A stretch of DNA of 35,757 nt from Candidatus Aminicenantota bacterium (GTDB lineage Bacteria > Acidobacteriota > Aminicenantia > UBA2199): NCBI GenBank assembly GCA_026393835.1, contig JAPKZK010000120.1:1-35757 (forward strand), written 5' to 3'. The notes beneath the pieces are model-generated. The model saw nothing but the letters and a program-made list of their open reading frames with translations. It was not told the origin of the DNA and did not search any database. The position numbers and the translations under genes are program-made. This document shows, in pieces, positions 15,181-23,556 of the stretch. Within the stretch, counting starts at the first letter, position 1, and the number at the start of each line of letters is the position of its first letter.

Positions 15181-18102
15181 TCATTCATTACCCCTGAACC
15201 TCGGTTCAATCGTTATTTCAACCATTTCTTTATACCATTGGCCTTCGCTATCCTTGATTAAAAACACAAGGTCATAGGTTCCATAGAACCCCGGACCCGG
15301 CAACCAATAAAACGCCCCTGCTCTTTTATCCAGCGTCGAACCGATAGGTAACCGTCTCAATTGGTTTCCAATTATCATATAACCGTGGACAGCGGGGAGA
15401 TTTTCTCCGAAGTGCATCTCGATTCGTTCCAGTTCTTTAATGGCAACCCGGGTTATGCCATTTTCCTCCGAGATTGGTCCGGATTCGCAGGCTTCACTAA
15501 TTTTTCCAAATCCTTTCGTTATTTTCAGAGGTTGTCCGGAGGCAGTAAATCCCGGTAAATATTCGAAATCCTTAATTGAAGTAAGAGCAATGTCGGCGGC
15601 GTCGACGGTATCTTTATCGGCCGCGGCTAGGGATGAAGTGTCGGGATTGACTATGGAAAAGTAGCGACTGCCGATTCCATCGGAATTGCCTGCGCTGTCG
15701 GCGGCTGTCCAGCATATGGTATGAATCCCGTCTTCATATGCAGTAGTGTCCAGGTAAATATAACCCACTGCCCCATTACTGTTGGCATACCCGGGGAATA
15801 GAGAGGCGATATCTTCCCTATAAACATTATAATTGGCGTGGCCTTTTTTTAACCCGTCTATCCATATTTCGATGGTGGAACCGTCGGTCGGGATACTATT
15901 GGGCTGTGGCGTCAATACCCAACCCCAGTTAAGAAAATTATATCCCGATGCCATTCCACCCTGCGTTGGCGTATCGAGGGCGCCGAAGGGTTTTACGGCC
16001 TGGGCATTGTTACAGGTAATGGTTTTCGACCCCAGGGTTACTTGATTTCCTTCGGCATCGGTAGCCCTGGCGGAAAGCGTATAAGTTCCGTTGCCGCCGC
16101 CGGGAAGGAAATTGGTTAACAGCATATACCCCCAACCGGCTTTGTAATTTAAAGGGTATTGCTGATAAGCGCTTTCCACATCCGGGCGCGCCCCTTCGAC
16201 GAATATAGCGTCACCGATATAAGCCTCGCCGTTAAAAATTTCTACCTTTTTAACTTCGATATCGTCCAGCGCCCAACCCGTGACAGCGATGCTGCCGCTA
16301 ACCGTGGAACCGTTAACCGGGGTGGCGAAATCGCCAAAAGGCATGGTTAAACTCCCGGTACTATATATTTCAAAAGTGACGGCGATGGCCTGCGGGGAAT
16401 TTACGGCATAAGGATCACTGACTGTAATAGTACCGGTATATATCCCTTCGGAGAGACCGGAAGGATTTACTGTAATAGCGATTACACCGGGACCGGTCCC
16501 GGCATTGGGAGAAACCTTGAGCCAGGAGTTATCTCCTGTCGCGGTCCATGCTAACAATCCACCGCCTGTATTTTTAATAATCACTGTTTGGGCAACGGAC
16601 ACCGTACCGTCGGTAGATGCCCCAAAATACAGGTGAGACTTGTTTAATATGATTATCGGCGGCCAGGTGCACTGATCCTGGTGGGCTTCCCAGTCGGAAT
16701 CTTTGGCATCTAACCATGCTCTAAGCGTTGAATCTGCCGCGGAAAGACAATTATAACCGATATCTAAAAAAGACAAATTGGTTAGATTAGGAAAGTTTGA
16801 CGGTATGGGACCGCTCAAGTGATTGTTGCCCAGGTTAAGCCAGAACATACTGGAACTATTCCCAATATCCCCCGGAATGGAACCGGTTAATTGGTTGTTG
16901 GAAAGATTAAGATACCAAAAATCAGGAAAATTCCCAAACCCTGCCGGTATGGCGCCGCTCAATAAATTGTTGTGCAGGTAAAGCCAATTCAAACTGGAAA
17001 GATTCGCAAATTCTGCCGGGATGGAACCACTCAATTGGTTATTGTAAAGGTAAAGTATGCCCAGGTTGGAAAGATTCCCAAGCGCTGCCGGGATAGAACC
17101 GCTCAACAGGTTGTTTTCAAGGTAAAGTTGAGCTAAATCATGAAGATTCCCAAGCGCAGCCGGGATGGAACCGCTCAATCGATTGCTGCCCAGGGCGAGC
17201 ACATTCATCTTAGAAAGATTCCCCAGCGCAACCTGGATAGAACCGGTTAATAAGTTTCCCGACAAATCTAAATCTGTCAGATTAGCTAGATTTCCCAATT
17301 CTGCCGGTATGGAACCGCTTAATTGGTTGTCGAAAATTTTAAGCCATTTCAAACTGGAAAGATTCCCAAGTTCCGGCGGTATGGAACCACTTAATTGGTT
17401 GATGAAAAGGTAAAGTACTTCTAAACTGGAGAGGTCCCCCAGCGCCGCCGGTATGGAACCGCTTAATAGGTTCATACTCAGATCGAGTTTTTTTAAATGC
17501 GAAAGATTCCCAAGCGCTGCCGGTATGGAATCGTTTAATTGGTTCCCGGTAAGATCCAGGGTTTGCAAATTAGCAAGATTCCCCAGGTGCGGCGGTATGG
17601 AACCGCTTAATTCGTTGTATCTAATGGCAAGTATGCTCAAATTAGTAAGATTTCCCAGTTCTGCCGGTAATGAACCGCTTAATTGGTTGTCGCTCAGGTC
17701 ACATTCGGTCAGATGAGAAAGATTCCCAAGCGCTGCCGGTATGGAGCCACTTAACGGATTGTTCCACATTTTTAGGGTTTGTAAATTAGAAAGATTCCCC
17801 AACTCCGATGGTAGGATGCCGATTAAACCGTTTAAGTCAAAGGCAATTGCGGTTACAGTATCCCCGGAAACCGATATTCCGTACCATGTCCCTTCAGTCC
17901 CGGGCATGGAAAAACCATCCGCGGCCAATGGTGGAGTTTTCCAGCCGCTGTTACTATTCCAATTATCGCCATCGGTCGAATTGTAAAGGGCAATCAATGC
18001 GGCCCTTTCCGATGCCGGCACGGCGCCATAGCTGAAACTCGTCATTGAAAGGATTCCCAACGCGAACACGAACAAAAACATCAGGTTAATTTTATGTCTC
18101 AT
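15181..18102 (-). CDS. Secreted plant-type leucine-rich repeat protein
   Basis: The protein has 973 residues from the ATG at 18102, chosen because GGAGG lies six bases upstream and the next residues form a signal peptide (INLMFLFVFALGILSMTSFSYGA). A cap with the TDGDNWNSNSGW motif is followed by about 15 repeats of 24 residues (LGNLSNLxxLxLxxNQLSGSIPAE), roughly 95-450. These are the LSGSIP type common in plant receptors. Then come a BACON-like domain (about 485-582; NTGGGLLAWTATGDNSWLKVSPNAG), two Ig-like parts with ALDDIEVKKVEIFNG and GSTIEIWIDG (about 586-818), and a C-terminal region to 973 not recognised. It probably acts outside the cell as a binding protein or adhesin. The repeats are visible in DNA with a 72-base period, which may favour copy-number change. 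Confidence 0.9.
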   Translation of the reverse strand: MRHKINLMFLFVFALGILSMTSFSYGAVPASERAALIALYNSTDGDNWNSNSGWKTPPLAADGFSMPGTEGTWYGISVSGDTVTAIAFDLNGLIGILPSELGNLSNLQTLKMWNNPLSGSIPAALGNLSHLTECDLSDNQLSGSLPAELGNLTNLSILAIRYNELSGSIPPHLGNLANLQTLDLTGNQLNDSIPAALGNLSHLKKLDLSMNLLSGSIPAALGDLSSLEVLYLFINQLSGSIPPELGNLSSLKWLKIFDNQLSGSIPAELGNLANLTDLDLSGNLLTGSIQVALGNLSKMNVLALGSNRLSGSIPAALGNLHDLAQLYLENNLLSGSIPAALGNLSNLGILYLYNNQLSGSIPAEFANLSSLNWLYLHNNLLSGAIPAGFGNFPDFWYLNLSNNQLTGSIPGDIGNSSSMFWLNLGNNHLSGPIPSNFPNLTNLSFLDIGYNCLSAADSTLRAWLDAKDSDWEAHQDQCTWPPIIILNKSHLYFGASTDGTVSVAQTVIIKNTGGGLLAWTATGDNSWLKVSPNAGTGPGVIAITVNPSGLSEGIYTGTITVSDPYAVNSPQAIAVTFEIYSTGSLTMPFGDFATPVNGSTVSGSIAVTGWALDDIEVKKVEIFNGEAYIGDAIFVEGARPDVESAYQQYPLNYKAGWGYMLLTNFLPGGGNGTYTLSARATDAEGNQVTLGSKTITCNNAQAVKPFGALDTPTQGGMASGYNFLNWGWVLTPQPNSIPTDGSTIEIWIDGLKKGHANYNVYREDIASLFPGYANSNGAVGYIYLDTTAYEDGIHTICWTAADSAGNSDGIGSRYFSIVNPDTSSLAAADKDTVDAADIALTSIKDFEYLPGFTASGQPLKITKGFGKISEACESGPISEENGITRVAIKELERIEMHFGENLPAVHGYMIIGNQLRRLPIGSTLDKRAGAFYWLPGPGFYGTYDLVFLIKDSEGQWYKEMVEITIEPRFRGNE

Positions 18103-18131
18103 TTTTTCCTCCAGTTGGTTTAGACCCCACA

Positions 18132-18180
18132 ATTATACACTAATTCCTCTTATTTGATGTAAAGATTTATAAGACTTTAC
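18132..18180 (-). promoter_or_regulatory. Candidate promoter and dyad upstream of the LRR gene
   Basis: A perfect TATAAT (18137-18132, minus strand) lies 29 bases before the ATG at 18102. The best -35, TTTACA (18163-18158), is 20 bases away, longer than ideal. It overlaps a dyad, GTAAAG-N10-CTTTAC (18159-18180), that could bind a regulator, perhaps one that makes up for the poor spacing. The -10 box is well supported; the rest is inference. Confidence 0.4.
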
Positions 18181-18286
18181 TTCTTTTTCGCTAACCCATT
18201 CAAAATGGACCTTTTATTTTTCATTCATTTAACCGCGCCGGAGCAGGAACGTTTGACAAAACAGCACACTCGGATGTGCAACCGGC

Positions 18287-18346
18287 GTGCGCCGATCGCA
18301 AAAGGACGCGGGCGAATGGCAGAATAGCACGGGCTAATCGCAGTAA
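18287..18346 (+). repeat. Three imperfect 20-bp tandem repeats
   Basis: Three consecutive 20-base units (18287, 18307, 18327) share the pattern GCGGGCnAATCGCA, with the third and second closest. They sit in the gene-free gap 18133-18683. That gap also contains a small hairpin, GCACA-N6-TGTGC (near 18263-18279), and the inverted repeat at 18436/18585. No open frame in the gap looks coding. Confidence 0.45.
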
Positions 18347-18435
18347 TGATGCTCCTATAAAACATTTCTTATAAGCCCTCTTGCTTGAGAAGCGACATTG
18401 ATATGTCACAAAGTCAGGGCAAATGAAAATAAAAA

Positions 18436-18609
18436 ATCCGAAGCACGCCTCATGAAACCCGAATCTAGAAATAAATTAAAAATTCAAAAGCTCACAATCC
18501 AAAACAAATGCAGGCTGAATCCAGAAATCCCAGGGAAAACACGGAACACACCGAAGTTTTTTGTTTGTACAAACGATTTCGTGCTTCATGAAGCGTGCTT
18601 CGGATTTTA
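18436..18609. repeat. Inverted repeat pair around 125 bp
   Basis: The word AATCCGAAGCACGC followed by YTCATGAARC occurs at about 18436-18459 on the plus strand and at about 18585-18609 in reverse complement, with only one or two mismatches over 24 bases. Between them lie AAAATTCAAAAGC-type and AACACGGAACACAC words. The pair could be the ends of a small non-autonomous element or a large hairpin. It ends only 40 bases before the deacetylase promoter. Confidence 0.5.
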
Positions 18610-18648
18610 CTTTCATTTCTGCGTTTTCCGTGCGTCCCGTGGGGAATA

Positions 18649-18677
18649 TTGACTTACTAGAAAATATCCCTTACAAT
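18649..18677 (+). promoter_or_regulatory. Promoter of the deacetylase gene (leaderless layout)
   Basis: TTGACT (18649-18654), a 17-base spacer and TACAAT (18672-18677) form a strong sigma-70 type promoter. Transcription would begin near 18684, which is the A of the chosen ATG. There is no ribosome binding site in front of that ATG, which fits a leaderless mRNA. Confidence 0.6.
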
Positions 18678-18683
18678 CCCGGT

Positions 18684-19775
18684 ATGCCATTACCATCGTT
18701 TTTAATATCCGCGGTTTTTTTTGTTTTGATTATGGGTACAGCCCGGGCTCAAACCGTATCCCCGGACCCTGTCATCGCCAAATGGTACAATAATTGCGCC
18801 GCCGCTATTTCGCTAACCTATGACGACGGCAGACCGAAATCCAGGATGAATGAAATCGTCAATAAATTCGTGCTGGAAAACGGGCTCACCATGGATTACG
18901 AGCTGGTTACCTATAATTACATCCTCAAACCGAAGCTTAAAAATTATTTGCTTGAAACAATGATTCCCTCCGGCCTGGGATACTTCGGCCACGGGCATAA
19001 ACATGCGAACCATGACCGGTTATCCTATGAAGAGGCATTGAAATCATTCAAACAATGTTATGACGCCATGCGGGAACTTGGGCTTAAACCCGTGGCTTAC
19101 GCTTATCCCGGTGGGGCGGGAAAAGAGGCGAAAACGAAAAAAGCGCTGGCGGAAGCGGGTTTTTTGAGCGGGAGGTTGCATTTCAGCGAGAAAATGAACG
19201 CCCCGTATATCGTCCCGGGTTCGCAGACCGAACCGGACGACTGGTTTGGACTTCCTACCCTGGTTATGCAAGATTATGCCTTTAACCGCTGCAAACGGTG
19301 CGTAAATAACAATGATCAATTAATTCCTTACCTGGATGAAGCTATCCGGGAAAAAGCCTGGATAATATTGACCTATCATGCCATCGGCAACAAAAAAAAA
19401 TACGGATTCTTTAAATATGCTGAATTTCAAAAAAATATTTATGCCGTTAAAGAACGGAACTTCTGGAATGCATCCATGAATGCCGTTACACTGTATACCC
19501 GGGAACGGCGCCATGCGGAAGTGAAAATCGTTCCTGTACTTATACGCCGCAAGATCGCCGAACTGCGCATTACTGTCTCGGATAACCTGCCCAACGATAT
19601 CTATGACCAACCCCTTACCGTCATGTTTCATATCCCCAAAGAGTGGATCGATGAAACCATCGCACTGGTGGAAAAGGGGCAAACGATAAAAACATTCGTC
19701 TACCCCTCCATCGATGCGATGATCTCCTTGCCGCCGGATGAAACCGAACGGCAACTAAAAAAAATTAAAAAGTGA
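18684..19775 (+). CDS. Secreted polysaccharide deacetylase (NodB-like)
   Basis: The protein has 363 residues with a signal peptide (PSFLISAVFFVLIMGTARAQ). The NodB fold is shown by SLTYDDG (43-49; the metal and catalytic Asp pair D47/D48), an HGHKHANH metal-binding motif (103-110), AYPGG (140-144) and ILTYHAI (228-234). Family members remove acetyl groups from N- or O-acetylated sugars in cell-wall or capsule polymers, with a divalent metal. Here it would act in the periplasm or outside. The last 90 residues form an extra beta-rich end. The reading frame stays open upstream to 18561, but that part is repeat sequence; the ATG at 18684 gives the signal peptide and coincides with the predicted transcription start. 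The stop is 11 bases from the convergent DUF4389 gene. Confidence 0.87.
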   Translation: MPLPSFLISAVFFVLIMGTARAQTVSPDPVIAKWYNNCAAAISLTYDDGRPKSRMNEIVNKFVLENGLTMDYELVTYNYILKPKLKNYLLETMIPSGLGYFGHGHKHANHDRLSYEEALKSFKQCYDAMRELGLKPVAYAYPGGAGKEAKTKKALAEAGFLSGRLHFSEKMNAPYIVPGSQTEPDDWFGLPTLVMQDYAFNRCKRCVNNNDQLIPYLDEAIREKAWIILTYHAIGNKKKYGFFKYAEFQKNIYAVKERNFWNASMNAVTLYTRERRHAEVKIVPVLIRRKIAELRITVSDNLPNDIYDQPLTVMFHIPKEWIDETIALVEKGQTIKTFVYPSIDAMISLPPDETERQLKKIKK

Positions 19776-19786
19776 CTGTTTTACTC

Positions 19787-20371
19787 TTACTCTTTCCCGG
19801 TGAAAGGCGGGTATTGATCGGTCATAAATGCCATGTAGAGATTAATTCGCAGTCCCCAGCGCAGCAAACCCACCACAAAGGCGTGCCAGCTTGCCGGGTA
19901 TTTCCCTGTAAACAGCACCACCCACCAGGCCAGGAACATCACGAAACAAGTCCCGATTGCCCTGAAGAAGAGGCAGAAACCGTGGGGAATCATGACATAA
20001 ATGAAACCGAAAAATGTACGCAAAAGCAGCAGGCCCCGGCTTAGTTTTTCAGGGTATTCCACTTCCAGGGAAACGTTGTCGCTTTTCCCGTTAACGCCGA
20101 AAGCGGGGTAACCGTCCACCAAATTGTACAGGGTGGCGCTCAGACGGGTTTGCCAGTTGTACAACTTCACCTGGAAATTAAACATGCCTTTGGGATATTT
20201 TGCTGTAAAAAGCACTACCCACCAGGCGCAAAACATAAGAATTGCCGCCCAGATACTCACGAAGAACAGTAAAAACGCATGCGGAATCCCGATGTAAAGG
20301 AAACCGAAAAAGGTTCGCAGTAATAACTGCCCCCGCGAGTAACGTTCCTGGTGTTGAATTGTTAATTTCAT
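19787..20371 (-). CDS. Tandem DUF4389 membrane protein
   Basis: The 194-residue protein is built from two copies of the same roughly 94-residue unit. Each has a YPExLSRGxLLLRTFFGFxYVxIPH start, two hydrophobic segments (LLFFVSIWAAILMFCAWWVVLF; CLFFRAIGTCFVMFLAWWVVLF), then KYP and a YNWQTRLSATLYNLVDGYPAF / LLRWGLRINLYMAFMTDQYPPF end. These ends are typical of DUF4389. It is an inner-membrane protein of unknown function. The ATG at 20371 has AGGAGG at the right distance. It follows the histidine kinase by 37 bases on the same strand, so the two may be co-transcribed. Confidence 0.82.
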   Translation of the reverse strand: MKLTIQHQERYSRGQLLLRTFFGFLYIGIPHAFLLFFVSIWAAILMFCAWWVVLFTAKYPKGMFNFQVKLYNWQTRLSATLYNLVDGYPAFGVNGKSDNVSLEVEYPEKLSRGLLLLRTFFGFIYVMIPHGFCLFFRAIGTCFVMFLAWWVVLFTGKYPASWHAFVVGLLRWGLRINLYMAFMTDQYPPFTGKE

Positions 20372-20408
20372 AAAATACCTCCTTTTATTTTTGTATTGTA
20401 TTGTTATG

Positions 20409-23400
20409 CTATTTCCTGGATGCGTCGGCGATTTCATTAATGACCGTGAGAAATTTTTCCGAATTAAAGGGTTTGGCAAGATACGCATTCATACCTAGCC
20501 GGTATGCTTTCTCCACATCCTCTTTCATGGCGTTGGCCGTCATGGCAATGATCGGGGTATGACTGTCCCGGCCGCTTTGTTTGTTGTTTTCCTTTTCCAG
20601 GCGGCGGATGATTTCGGTGGCTTCGTACCCGTCCATGATGGGCATTTGAACATCCATTAAAATGATGTCATAACGACTATTTTTAAATTTATCCACCGCG
20701 GCTTTGCCGTTTTCCGCCAGATCCACCCGGTGGTTGAATTTTTGCAGGTTAAAAAGCGCTACCTTCTGATTAAAGTAATTGTCTTCCACCAACAAGATAT
20801 CCAGGGGGCCGCGGTCCAGCATTTTTAAATTTGCAAATGTTTTGACCAATCTTTTATCCACCTGTTGTTCCGGTTTGACAAAGCCCATGATCCTGGCAAT
20901 GCAATTGAACAAAACGGTCTGTTTAACAGGTTTGTTCAATAATGAAACAAAGCCCATTTCATCCAGCTCTTCCTGGGATTTGTACATGATGGATGACGTC
21001 AGGAGCACCAGCCTGGTATCTTTTATTTTTTCATCTTCTTTTATGGCCCTGGCCAGTTGGTCGCCGGAAGTTTCCGGCATCAGGTAATCCAGCAGCGCAA
21101 TGGGAAATGGTTTCTTGCCGGCCGCCGCTTCATGCAGCCGGGTTAGGGCTTCGTCGGCGTTTACGGCCTCATGGCAGGTACAGCCCCAGGATTCCAGGTA
21201 TTTTCTCAAGATCAAACGGTTGGTACGGTTATCATCGACGATTAACACACACAGGCCATTGAAATCCAGCGAGGAAATCGCTGTTTTGGGTATACCGGGT
21301 ATGGGTAACTCGAACACCGCGGTAAACCAGAACGAAGTCCCGGCGCCTTCCTGGCTTTCGACGCCGATTTCTCCCTTCAGCAGTTCGGTCAATTTTTTGG
21401 AGATGGCAAGCCCCAACCCCGTCCCCCCATACTTGCGCGTGGTGGAGGCATCCAATTGGGAAAAGGATTTAAACAAATCTCTCTGGCCTTCTTCCGATAT
21501 CCCGATACCGGTGTCTTTAACGGTAAAGAGGAGTTTGATTTCTTTTTCGCCTTTTTCCACCACCTGGGCCGAAATAAGGATTTCACCTTTATCGGTAAAT
21601 TTGACGGCGTTATCGGCTAAATTAAGGAGCACCTGGTGGAGTCGGCCGGAGTCTCCCAGGACTTCCTGGGGAATGGCGGGGTCGACGGCCGGAACTATTT
21701 CCAGGCCTTTTTTTTGGGCTTTGGGCGCCTCCATGTCGGCGACGGCTTCGACTGCCGCTGCCACACTGAAATTGACATGTTCGAGGTCCAGTTTGCCGGC
21801 TTCGATTTTGGAAAAGTCCAGGATATCGTTGATGATAACCAGGAGGGTGCTGCCGGAGGTATTGATGATTTCGAGGTATTCGTACTGTTCGTCGTTCAAT
21901 TGGGTTTGGCCCAGGATATCGCTCATGCCGATGATGGCGTTCAGGGGTGTGCGGATTTCATGGCTCACATTGGCCAGGAACTCGGATTTTGCCCGGGTGG
22001 CGGCTTCTGCCGCTTCTTTGGCCTTCAATAAAGCTTCTTCCCCTGTTTTTTTATCGCTGATCATGTGGTTGGCCGCATCGGCCAGCTCCCTGAACTCTAA
22101 GATTTCTAACTTGCTTTTGTCCAGCAATTCATTCTTTTTGGCCGATTCATTGAAAAAATTTGAAAATATATTAAATTCATTTTTTATCTGCCGGGAAAAA
22201 TACATGGAAATCAACATGGCCAGGAAGAATATAAAAACGAAGATGCCAATGATAAAGATAATTTCCTGTCTTACATTTTTCCCCAGCGTTTCCCTATTAA
22301 GGGTGATGAGCTTTTCCAGGTCGTCGCGGTAGAAACCGGCGCCGATAACCCAATTCCAATCTTTGTTAAACCGGGAATAGGTGGTTTTCAGGGCAATTTG
22401 CGGACTGCCCATTTTTCTGAACCAGTAATCGGTCACGGCTTCTCCCTTTTCCCTGGTTGTATTTACCAGGTTTTTAAGGAAATAGTTCCCTTTATCGTCT
22501 TTGAATTCATCGGTCGCCGCCTGTCCCACTAAATCCGGCCGGTTGGGATTGACCAGGATAATTGCCTGCCATTTAGAATCTTTGCTTGTTTTAGTGGTGG
22601 GTCCCGCCAGTTTTAACACGAAAATATAATTGTCCCGGTCTTTCCCGAAACGCATGGCCTGGATCCTGTTTAAGACGGTGGCCTGGATATCTTTTTCGAT
22701 GTCGTCCACGTATTCCCCGGTCCCGATGATCCAGCCGAAGGGTTCAAAGAGTTTGACATAGGATATTTTTTTCCGGATGGGCTGCCTTTCTTCGCCCAGT
22801 TTCCCCCAGTGGTAAGAGGAAAAACCTTCTTTCCGGGTCCTGGCGATTTCGACAAATTCCTTGATGATATATTTCCCATCGATATCCGTTACGCCAAGAA
22901 TGTTATCGCCTTCCTTCCAGATCGGTTCATAGGTTCGGTGAATGAGCACGATAGTGCCGTTGATGTCATCGATAAAATAGTAGCCCTTTCCTTTATTAAA
23001 GCGAACGGGGCGCAGGGTATTTAAGATCAACCGTTTGATTTCCGCGGCGCTTTTGCTGTTTTTATAGGTATTGTAGATATTGGCGGCAATGGCATGGGCT
23101 TCGTAAGTCCTTTCTTTGATCATATCTTTTAAAATTTCTTCTGTCCGGGATTTGTTGTATTGAATGTAATCGATGACTTCGTTTACTCTTGAGTTGACCA
23201 ATTGCAGTTGTTCGCGGAAGTAGTTCTCTTCGAGGGTTTTTACGTTTTCATCGAAGTTGGCGTAGCGGTTGAATATGAAGACGGCGCTGAAGGTGACGGA
23301 TAAAATGGAGATCACGATTAACGAACTGTAAAAAAACAGTTTCGCCATGCTTTTTTGCCGGGTTGTTGTTTGAGCGGATGTCCCGGGTGAAATCAAACTT

Positions 23401-23432
23401 TTCATACGAGAAAAAAATATATTCTTATTCAT
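20409..23432 (-). CDS. Hybrid sensor histidine kinase with two Cache domains
   Basis: The 1007-residue protein has membrane spans at about 30-54 and 390-410. Between them are two single-Cache sensor units with the KGKGYYFIDDINGT and GWIIGTGEYVDDIEKD signatures (about 86-245) and DNYIFVLKL ... WVIGAGFYRDDLEK (about 250-375). A linker leads to HisKA (SHEIRTPLNAIIGMSDIL, phospho-acceptor His491), an HATPase domain (NLADNAVKFTDKG, DTGIGI, GGTGLGLAI) and two receiver domains. The first has DDNRTN and Asp782 in LLDYLMPE; the second has EDNYFNQK and Asp927 in LMDVQMPIMDG. There is no HPt domain, so phosphate probably goes to a separate protein. The start is uncertain: the ATG at 23432 has no clear ribosome site, and in-frame ATGs follow at 23405 and 23348. 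A TATGAT (23453-23448) upstream is a possible -10. Confidence 0.93.
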   Translation of the reverse strand: MNKNIFFSRMKSLISPGTSAQTTTRQKSMAKLFFYSSLIVISILSVTFSAVFIFNRYANFDENVKTLEENYFREQLQLVNSRVNEVIDYIQYNKSRTEEILKDMIKERTYEAHAIAANIYNTYKNSKSAAEIKRLILNTLRPVRFNKGKGYYFIDDINGTIVLIHRTYEPIWKEGDNILGVTDIDGKYIIKEFVEIARTRKEGFSSYHWGKLGEERQPIRKKISYVKLFEPFGWIIGTGEYVDDIEKDIQATVLNRIQAMRFGKDRDNYIFVLKLAGPTTKTSKDSKWQAIILVNPNRPDLVGQAATDEFKDDKGNYFLKNLVNTTREKGEAVTDYWFRKMGSPQIALKTTYSRFNKDWNWVIGAGFYRDDLEKLITLNRETLGKNVRQEIIFIIGIFVFIFFLAMLISMYFSRQIKNEFNIFSNFFNESAKKNELLDKSKLEILEFRELADAANHMISDKKTGEEALLKAKEAAEAATRAKSEFLANVSHEIRTPLNAIIGMSDILGQTQLNDEQYEYLEIINTSGSTLLVIINDILDFSKIEAGKLDLEHVNFSVAAAVEAVADMEAPKAQKKGLEIVPAVDPAIPQEVLGDSGRLHQVLLNLADNAVKFTDKGEILISAQVVEKGEKEIKLLFTVKDTGIGISEEGQRDLFKSFSQLDASTTRKYGGTGLGLAISKKLTELLKGEIGVESQEGAGTSFWFTAVFELPIPGIPKTAISSLDFNGLCVLIVDDNRTNRLILRKYLESWGCTCHEAVNADEALTRLHEAAAGKKPFPIALLDYLMPETSGDQLARAIKEDEKIKDTRLVLLTSSIMYKSQEELDEMGFVSLLNKPVKQTVLFNCIARIMGFVKPEQQVDKRLVKTFANLKMLDRGPLDILLVEDNYFNQKVALFNLQKFNHRVDLAENGKAAVDKFKNSRYDIILMDVQMPIMDGYEATEIIRRLEKENNKQSGRDSHTPIIAMTANAMKEDVEKAYRLGMNAYLAKPFNSEKFLTVINEIADASRK

Positions 23433-23484
23433 CGGTTAGAAAATTCTATCATACTGATTTTTTTTTTTCAAACAACAGCGGAAA

Positions 23485-23512
23485 TAAAAAAGGCAGCCTT
23501 TCGGCTGCCTTT
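23485..23512 (-). terminator. Terminator of the groES-groEL operon
   Basis: The stem AGGCAGCC / GGCTGCCT (23491-23498 with 23503-23510) encloses a four-base loop. On the minus strand it is followed by TTTTTTATTT, a textbook intrinsic terminator 47 bases past the groEL stop codon. On the plus strand TTTCGTTT follows, so weak activity in that direction is possible. Confidence 0.85.
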
Positions 23513-23556
23513 CGTTTAATTTGCGTTGTTTAATGGTTATTCGTTATTCGTTATTC

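Noticed and set aside
18287..18346. CRISPR array
   Set aside because: The units are directly adjacent, without spacers, and imperfect; there are no cas genes.
18221..18409. Possible 62-aa gene in the gap before the deacetylase
   Set aside because: It spans the 20-bp tandem repeats, has no clear ribosome site and no family likeness.
21100..22332. Long open frame (410 codons) on the plus strand
   Set aside because: It lies fully antisense to the histidine kinase, its product is Ser/Arg-rich low complexity with no family likeness, and the kinase frame is clearly the real gene.
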